Shown here: in pieces, positions 57,795-64,000 of the stretch
Layout of the letters: each line of letters begins with the position of its first letter
Position numbering within the stretch: position 1 is the stretch's first letter
Origin: Acanthococcus lagerstroemiae
Taxonomy: Eukaryota > Arthropoda > Insecta > Hemiptera > Eriococcidae
Length of the DNA stretch: 64,000 nt
Assembly: GCA_031841125.1 (NCBI GenBank)
Contig: CM063114.1
Span: forward strand, 43,359,574 to 43,423,573
Reading direction: 5' to 3'
The notes under the pieces: model-generated
Seen by the model: the letters and a program-made list of their open reading frames with translations, nothing else
Database searches by the model: none
Told to the model about the DNA's origin: nothing
Translations under genes and position numbers: made by a program

Positions 57795-58115
57795 CAACAG
57801 AAAAAGCACAGGAGCTTAAATTTGGTCCAGATTAAAAATCGGAAGCGAAATTTGAAATCAGCGACACAAAACCACCCATATTTCGATAGTTCGTGCAATT
57901 TTTCGCCGAAGAAGCTGAATTCGTATTACGACAGTGCTCTGGAAGGGGTCAGATGAAAATCTGAAATGATATTATAAATCAGCGACTCACAGCTGGGTTG
58001 GCTATCCCGTTCAAAAAAGTGACTTTAAAATCTCGTAAAGAATTTGGTACCAGAGGATAACTAGAGTAACCGGAATTAGCCCCTCCCTCGTAGAGCCGCC
58101 TGAATGGTTTAGCTG
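57795..58115. repeat. Dispersed repeat shared with 28910-29250
   Basis: Same orientation and near-identical text for about 320 bp. Downstream, to about 58340, a more diverged unit follows (aaatcagcgacccaaac, cttgtttcg), suggesting an ancient tandem origin. Confidence 0.8.
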
Positions 58116-58724
58116 TAGAGGGTCCAGGTATAAACGACTGAAATCAGCGACCCAAACACCCTTGTTTCGAAATTTCCTTTGATTTTCGATTCCAAATCAT
58201 TTTTGCCATTCCTTCTTTCCGAATCCGAGGCACGGACGGAGTCGAATTAAAAATCTAACGCGGTATTTAAAATCAGAGACTCGAAAACTCCTCATTTTAA
58301 CTTACAATTAATTAAATATTCCAAATGAAAACGATCAGCTCGTTTATTTTTCAAATTTGGGGGCTCTACATAGGGTCATTATATTCGATACGATATTCGA
58401 CATACGCGACCCAGAAAAGCCTTTTCTAGTGTTTTGTTCGATACATTTCTACTTGGAAATCTTAAGTTGATGGCACGTCTGAGCCTCTCCTTGGGAGGCG
58501 AAATTTCTCCAGTCAGAACTGAAGTTCAACTGAAAACACTGAACCTGTTTTTCGTTGAATTTTGATTCCACTTCGCAACCTTTAGAAATTCAAATAAGCT
58601 CATTACGTGGGACACCCTATGTATAATATGACAAACTGGTAAGGGTTGTACGACGTTGTACTGGTGAAAGGCATCAATATTATGTACTACAGTTTCAATT
58701 AAAGAAAAATTGATCTTCGATCAC

Positions 58725-58883
58725 CTTGGTTTTTTGAAACCAACCCTTGTACAACGTCCCCGGTTGTGGTTAAAACTGTCCATATATTCCTAAGCGTCTC
58801 AACTGCAGGTGTGCCAAAGCGGCACATTTTCTTTAAAAGAGGCAGGGCACCACAAACCCCAAGTTCTGCAGCTAGCATTGGGG
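58725..58883 (-). CDS. Candidate host exon, armadillo-like (speculative)
   Basis: On the minus strand a pyrimidine-rich ctgctgttcattttcag acceptor precedes 159 bp that end caaaaaaccaag before gtgatcg, a plausible donor. The exon holds 52 whole codons with split codons at both ends (phase 1 on each side), a symmetric exon. The peptide includes MLAAELGVCGALPLLKKMCR and TPAVETLRNIWTVLTTTGDV, leucine-spaced helices suggestive of an armadillo or HEAT-like repeat. No neighbouring exon was found and the frame is open further upstream to 59046, so chance is possible. Confidence 0.35.
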
Positions 58884-60354
58884 CTGAAAATGAACAGCAG
58901 ACACTGAGATGATTTCTTCGAGGTCGGACAACATGCTTCCTGCTTTCATCGATTGATGCCCAGCATGTATAGAAGTAAAGGAGAAGTAAACGAATCATAA
59001 CCGCGAATGAAATTGCTCTGATAGAGGATCGGAAACCCGTCGGCATTTGCCATCAACGAGCACACCGAAGACGAAACCCTACATACGAGAAAGGCGGAAC
59101 AAAGCCACAAAAGATCTGTGGAAACGAAAACGTCTGAATTAAAAAGCGAAATTTTCGTTTTCTAAGCGTATCACGTAGAAACTCAATCAAACGGCTTAAT
59201 TCGACCGAAATTTTAATTCGAATGTTTCGGTTCTCGTATACTCGTTACAAATCAGTTTTTTCCTTTTGTGAAACCAGCATCATCATCTCCGAACTCACAC
59301 CGTATGGATGTAGTCCCGGCTCCTTTTTACAATAATGAAAAGCGCGGTGCCCGGAAACGAACACGAATTTTATACAAGCTCTCGGTCCCTTTAAAACTCG
59401 ATAACAATCAGTACGTAGACGCTGAAGCGAAATTAATGCACCGTGGAATGTCGAAGTGAATCCGAAATTTTAAAACCCCCGGGGAAAACGTATAAAATAC
59501 TTCGCTAAAAGTATCGATTCTCTACGATGAGCTTCATCCTATGCCAAAACTTTCTCCGAGGTTTTCCCTGCACCTCCTCCCGAAATCAGAGACATATTTT
59601 AACGAAGGTCAATTATTCGATTTCAGCTGGAACGGCCGCGGTCATTTTTCGATTAACCTGTCTTCGTTTTATCCGGATAATGGATTCGTTTCATCCGTCA
59701 CTGATTTGATTTCTGCACGACGTTTTCCTGTTTATATACGTTTTCATTTTTTGATACCGAATCGCTTTTGAAAGTTAATGGTGGAAGAGGGTGTTTAGTG
59801 TATGAGAAACCAGCCCTAAGTTCTGCTCTTCTATGGAGGATGTTTCAGCAAAATTCGCACATACTGCCCTCTAACGAAGTACATGTTTTTGGCTCACCTA
59901 TGTAGTATGTTTGATTAGTAAAAAAACCGCGAACTTCATTCGAAAAAAGAAAAAAAATTGGTGTTGGAAGAGCAATTTTAACATTGACAACTCGTGTCAG
60001 AATTTTAAACCAGCCAGTTTAAAATAAAAGTGAGTTGACGCGTAGTGTTGAGAATTGGACAAAATTCAATCTAAACTTGTCAAAACAGATTTAGACTTGT
60101 CGAAAACTAATCTAAGCAAGTCCAAAAGGGTCGGGTTAAACACACGAGGGAACGGCTGAGGTTTCTCTGAGAAAAAAGAAATTGAAAATACCTCAAAAAT
60201 GATTGTCAAGAAGTTTTACAGAGTCTCGAATGAGTTTTGAAAAGTCGCAAGTGTTTTAAAGAACCTTAACAATACTGTAAATAGGACGTTCTCTGGGACA
60301 CTGGGAGTAGGTAATCATTTTGTGGTGCCCCAATTTCTACTCAGTAAATAGGGT
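58884..60354. other. Unassigned sequence, partly CpG-rich
   Basis: About 59050-59770 is repeat-free and CpG-containing. Short frames of 60-76 codons have no recognisable product. Confidence 0.4.
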
Positions 60355-60646
60355 CAGGGAGGAACCGATGGGAGGGGGGGGAACTCACCCACCTATAAGT
60401 ATTGCTCACTTAGCAGTTGGGAAAATTTACTATTTCAGTCAGGGACAAAAAAAAGGGGGCACTGAAGCTTCCAACGATGTTGGAAAATTTTAGTAGATGG
60501 ATCAAAAGTTTGAAAAATCCAACAAGTCAAAACTTTTTCTTTTGCTAATACAATGAAATTTTGATACTTTGGAATTTTGAGTTTAGTCAATTGGAAATTT
60601 CAAAATTCCTCCCCCCCCCCCCGAAAAACTCTTCGGAACGTCCCTG
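60355..60646. mobile_element. hAT-type MITE with 8-bp duplication
   Basis: Ends cagggaggaaccga and tcggaacgtccctg are imperfect inverted repeats. Flanks aatagggt (60347-60354) and aatagagt (60647-60654) match 7 of 8. The interior shares aatccaacaagtcaaaa and gaaaaactcttcgg with the element at 26406, so both are one family. Confidence 0.85.
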
Positions 60647-61200
60647 AATAGAGTATTCCAAAATTTGACGATTTTTGAAATGTTTTGCTCCCAGTGGTTA
60701 AACTTGTTCCTTTTCGTCTAAAACACCCTCCAGTCAAACGTTTTTTTGAAATCGAACAATTTTGAGGGGTCTCGTCAACGGGTCAATTTAACATAGAATT
60801 TTAAAATCTGCAATTTTGTTTGAACCTTCTGGAACCTGGAACACCGATGTTAGTCTAAAAATTTATGTTGACCATAAAAAATCGTTCTCATCAGTAAGTC
60901 TGGATGGAGTACCTATAGAGAATTTTGAAAATAAAAAGCCAATTGAAAGATCAATGATCAGTGTTGAATTCGGGGTAAAAGTACACTGTTTTTCAACTTT
61001 GAACATTACAGGCCACAGAAGCTAAATCAAAACAAGAAAAACGACTGACTACTCGGATTTCAGAAACTATGCAAACATATAGATAATGTTGATGCTGAAA
61101 ATAGGGATCTTCTGTACCTTTGATTTCTTTTTGTAAATTGTTTAATCTCCAGTCAAGGTGGCCAAATCCCCCGCCTCCCTCCCCCCCCCCAAAAAAAAAA
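60647..61200. other. Unassigned AT-rich sequence
   Basis: A 69-codon plus frame at 60816-61025 has no recognisable product. Confidence 0.35.
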
Positions 61201-61204
61201 ACTT

Positions 61205-61435
61205 TCCAGATTTTTTTAGATTTTTCCAGTCCATATTCCAGCTTTTTCACAACAAACAAATTATTTAAATAACATTTTCAGTCGAGTCTGACAGAGAAAA
61301 CTATACAATACTTTCACATCATGATATTTTATCCAAAATCCCCTGACTTTTCCTTGACTTCTCCAAGTGTGCTCACATTCCCAACTTTTTCCCGTTTTCC
61401 CGGTTTCTCAGAAACTGGTCACCCTGCCAGTTTTC
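61205..61435 (-). repeat. ccctgacttttcc repeat element
   Basis: Words such as ttccagatttttttag, cccctgacttttccttgact and an ending ctggtcaccctgcc match the families at 30085 and 57228. Confidence 0.5.
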
Positions 61436-61607
61436 TCCTTTGAGTCAAAGATCAAGGTCATAGCATGTTATTAATTCCGTTTCAAGGATTAAAAATACAA
61501 AAAAATTGTATTTTATATTACTTATCTACTTCACTTTTAAGTTCCCATTTCATATTCTGCTTGATGAATTTCCTGAGGATAGTCGACCTGGAGCTTTATT
61601 CAATGTA

Positions 61608-61937
61608 ACAGGGTGTCTACTAAACTTGATCTGACTTTAGATGACTTTTATCTGATTTTTTAGTAACCTCAAAAAAATTTTTGCTCACTCTGATCGCTTA
61701 CTTTTCTGTTGCTTCACTGCTTTATTTTGAATTGAAAACATCACTCTTAATCTTTCTTTCTATTTCATTCATACTCGCCGACTATTTACTCATTAGCTGA
61801 TGTCTATACAATAAACGTATGTTATTTTGGCAGCCCCCTCCCCCAAATATTTAATAGAATAAAAATTTTTAGATGACCTATAACAAAAAAATATGATTTG
61901 ATGACTTAGATGACCGGGAGATACCCTCTGTAGGTAC
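61608..61937. mobile_element. Possible element with cagggtgtct ends
   Basis: cagggtgtctactaa on the left and gaccgggagataccctctg on the right are loosely inverted. The interior repeats gatgactt words. The pairing is tentative. Confidence 0.4.
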
Positions 61938-63066
61938 TTGATGACAATAATGGAAAAGAAAAAAATATCCACGTACATGTATACATATGATAATGGTTAA
62001 CAATACGGATGAAAACATTAGAACGTTTTATATACTTAAATAAGAGAACTGGAACTAATGAAAAAATAAAACATGTAAAATAAAAAAGAGTGACGATAAA
62101 AACGTAAGGGTCCAGATCCCTATTTTTAACATACTGTATGCCATCATTTGTATTAGCCTATTGTGGCTATCTCGTGAAGCTGCGAAATACAAAAGAGAGG
62201 ACAACAGGCAAAAACGGCCTCAAAATGTATTAACCCAAAAAACCCTGCTTTGAACATATTATGTATCAGCATTTATATTAATTAATACCCCACTAGAGCC
62301 ACAGAAACCAAAGGAGGAGGTTTGGAGACAAACTAACCACAAAAATGGATTCAATGAACTAAAACATCCCATTCTCGATATGTTATCAGCTGTAATTAAA
62401 ATTATTCGACCTGAGCCTAACTGTGGAGTAAGAAATATGTATTTCAACTCCTGTCACAGAAGAAGAGAAAATGCGATTTTGCAGTAAAATATTCTCGTTA
62501 CTGAACAGAACTAACCCCTCCCCTCCACCTCCCCCTATCCAAAAGAATAAATTTAGCGATTGCCATCCGAGTCTATATCAACATGAAATATGAAAAGATC
62601 GAAGAAACTGACAAAGTACTCACGTTCTCGAGTAATGGGAAAAAATCCAATGAAATCGAACTTACCTGAAACACAAAATAACAAAGAGATTAGCATTATT
62701 TCAGTACAGATTCTGTGAAGCAGTTCACGTAAAAAGTTGACGACTGAGTCAAGTTGTGTCATTTCTCACGTTTTTAATGATTGGTAGACCATTTTTAATG
62801 TTACAGATTGTTTACTATTATTTAGGAAACATACTTTCTTTTTCGATTACTGGGAGCTTTTCTATCAGAATGAGGGACTTTTAGGTGATCAGGCGAGCTT
62901 TATTTCTTTTAACGAGGTACATTTGAGAACTTGAAAGACCAGCAGAATATATATTCCTTTTAATCCAAATCGTATATTGCAAATTGGAACTCCTGGGAGC
63001 AGGGTAAGAAACTCCCTGGAGGCAGAATAGAGAATTGACGATGACGAGTATCATTAAATACATAAT
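61938..63066. other. Unassigned AT-rich sequence
   Basis: No gene, RNA or element end supported. Confidence 0.35.
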
Positions 63067-63426
63067 GTGACCTGGAATCATGAAATGTGCCTTTGGTGTC
63101 AAAAATCATTTTCCACTTTCTTGACAGTTCTTATAGAAAAAAATCATGCTCTTCCGAATGAAACAAATCGCAGCTTCTTGTCTTCATTACTTTCCCACAA
63201 ATTTAGCGTTTAAAAATTACAGCAAATGTTTAGAAACATCCATCTGTGGGAATAACAGAGAACAAGAATTTGAAACGCGGTTATCATAACAAAGCGTAAA
63301 CGCACCACCACATATGTACACGCTATGTACATCTGTGCGCACCACTACCACCATCCCATCTTTACATTCGTTTATCTCAAAAACATGTTTTCGCATGAGA
63401 GGCACATTTCATGATTCCAGGTCACA
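63067..63426. mobile_element. MITE with 26-bp ends, copy 2
   Basis: The left end gtgacctggaatcatgaaat and the right end atttcatgattccaggtcac are exact inverted repeats. Outside lie aatacata on the left and tatacata on the right (7 of 8), a likely target duplication. It is the same family as 34145-34478. Confidence 0.85.
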
Positions 63427-64000
63427 GTATACATAGGCATCATTTGTCAGGTTTTGCTGATCACTAGACCTATTGTTGGTCATATTTTTATCATGAATTT
63501 CACATTCTGGTGCCTGAAGTCCCAAAAGCTGAAGAATTAAAACTGAAGCCTAATAAGAACCTACATTGTAATAAATCACATTTTTGTTACACAACTCCTG
63601 TCCTCCAGATACCACAATATTCACAATAGGGTGAAGCAGATATTCAAAAAAGGTTCAGCGACCTTGAAAACCTGCAAAATGATATCCACGGTGCCCACAC
63701 TGTCACCTTCATCGCTTCTCTAGATGCCACAATTTTTACTTCCACTTCCAGGTGAAACTGACATAGGGAATGACTTCAGTGATTTGGACAGAGACGAAAC
63801 TTGACTTTCAGTTTGAGGGGGGGGGAAGGAAAATGTGCCGATAAATATTTTTTGGAAACTAAAAATTCGCCGACAAAATAACAAAAAAAAAACAACAAAA
63901 CACGTTCTTAGAAAATGAAAAATTTACGTGAACAGTTTCAAAATTTGCCGACTGCCAAATTATTGGAGGTGTTTCACCCCCCCCCCCATAGTTTCGTCCC
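63427..64000. other. Unassigned sequence; repeat near the right edge
   Basis: 63900-63966 matches 26333-26400. C- and G-runs occur at 63817 and 63978. No gene recognised; the window ends inside this repeat. Confidence 0.4.

Overview
The window looks like an intergenic or intronic stretch of an arthropod (most likely insect) nuclear genome, built almost entirely from decayed transposable elements and tandem repeats. No intact host gene was found. The lineage is inferred from the element mix: R1-like, LOA-like (reverse transcriptase plus RNase H), Jockey-like and RTE-like LINEs together with hAT-type miniature elements. The species cannot be named from this sequence.

Layout. 1-4330: RTE-like LINE pieces around a plus-strand RTE element that sits between two minus-strand copies of another LINE. 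5840-7290: a further minus-strand LINE split by an insertion. 7360-7750: first of six pieces of an R1-like LINE 3' end. 9325-10114: hAT-type element made of alternating tandem units. 10186-10836: 5'-truncated Jockey-like LINE with a perfect 14-bp target duplication. 12905-13690: Helitron helicase remnant. 13850-14505: tRNA-derived SINE with a LINE insertion. 15945-16744: longest R1-like copy. 16990-19215: imperfect 2.2-kb palindrome. 19222-21783: LOA-like LINE. 23420-29250: palindromic and hAT MITEs, an RTE LINE, two inverted repeat arrays and a FLYWCH/MULE-like fragment. 30397-33338: LTR remnant with nested LINE, second SINE copy, another LINE copy and a hAT MITE. 36250-45460: about 9 kb of complex tandem repeats, including modules that look like duplicated exon-intron cassettes, an 18-bp minisatellite and a higher-order repeat. 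48345-52213: RTE fragment, TIR element, CR1/Jockey-type LINE, MITE, and an LTR with a primer-binding site. 53626-56938: three-level nest of transposons. 57224-64000: MITEs, degenerate repeats, and one candidate host exon (58725-58883, minus).

Every reverse-transcriptase reading frame seen carries stops or frameshifts, so this is a graveyard rather than an active cluster. The most informative observations are structural. Two copies of the R1-like LINE end at the same nucleotide of the same host repeat. Repeated GT-AG intervals of uniform 73-81 bp occur in a tandem array. Target-site duplications and paralogous empty sites let several insertions be placed exactly. Islands of CpG-rich single-copy-looking DNA (around 4500-5050, 8100-8900, 11450-12450, 22650-23400, 31900-32550, 52350-53600, 59050-59770) separate the repeats and are where regulatory DNA would be sought. 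All comparisons were made by eye; identities and boundaries are approximate unless stated.
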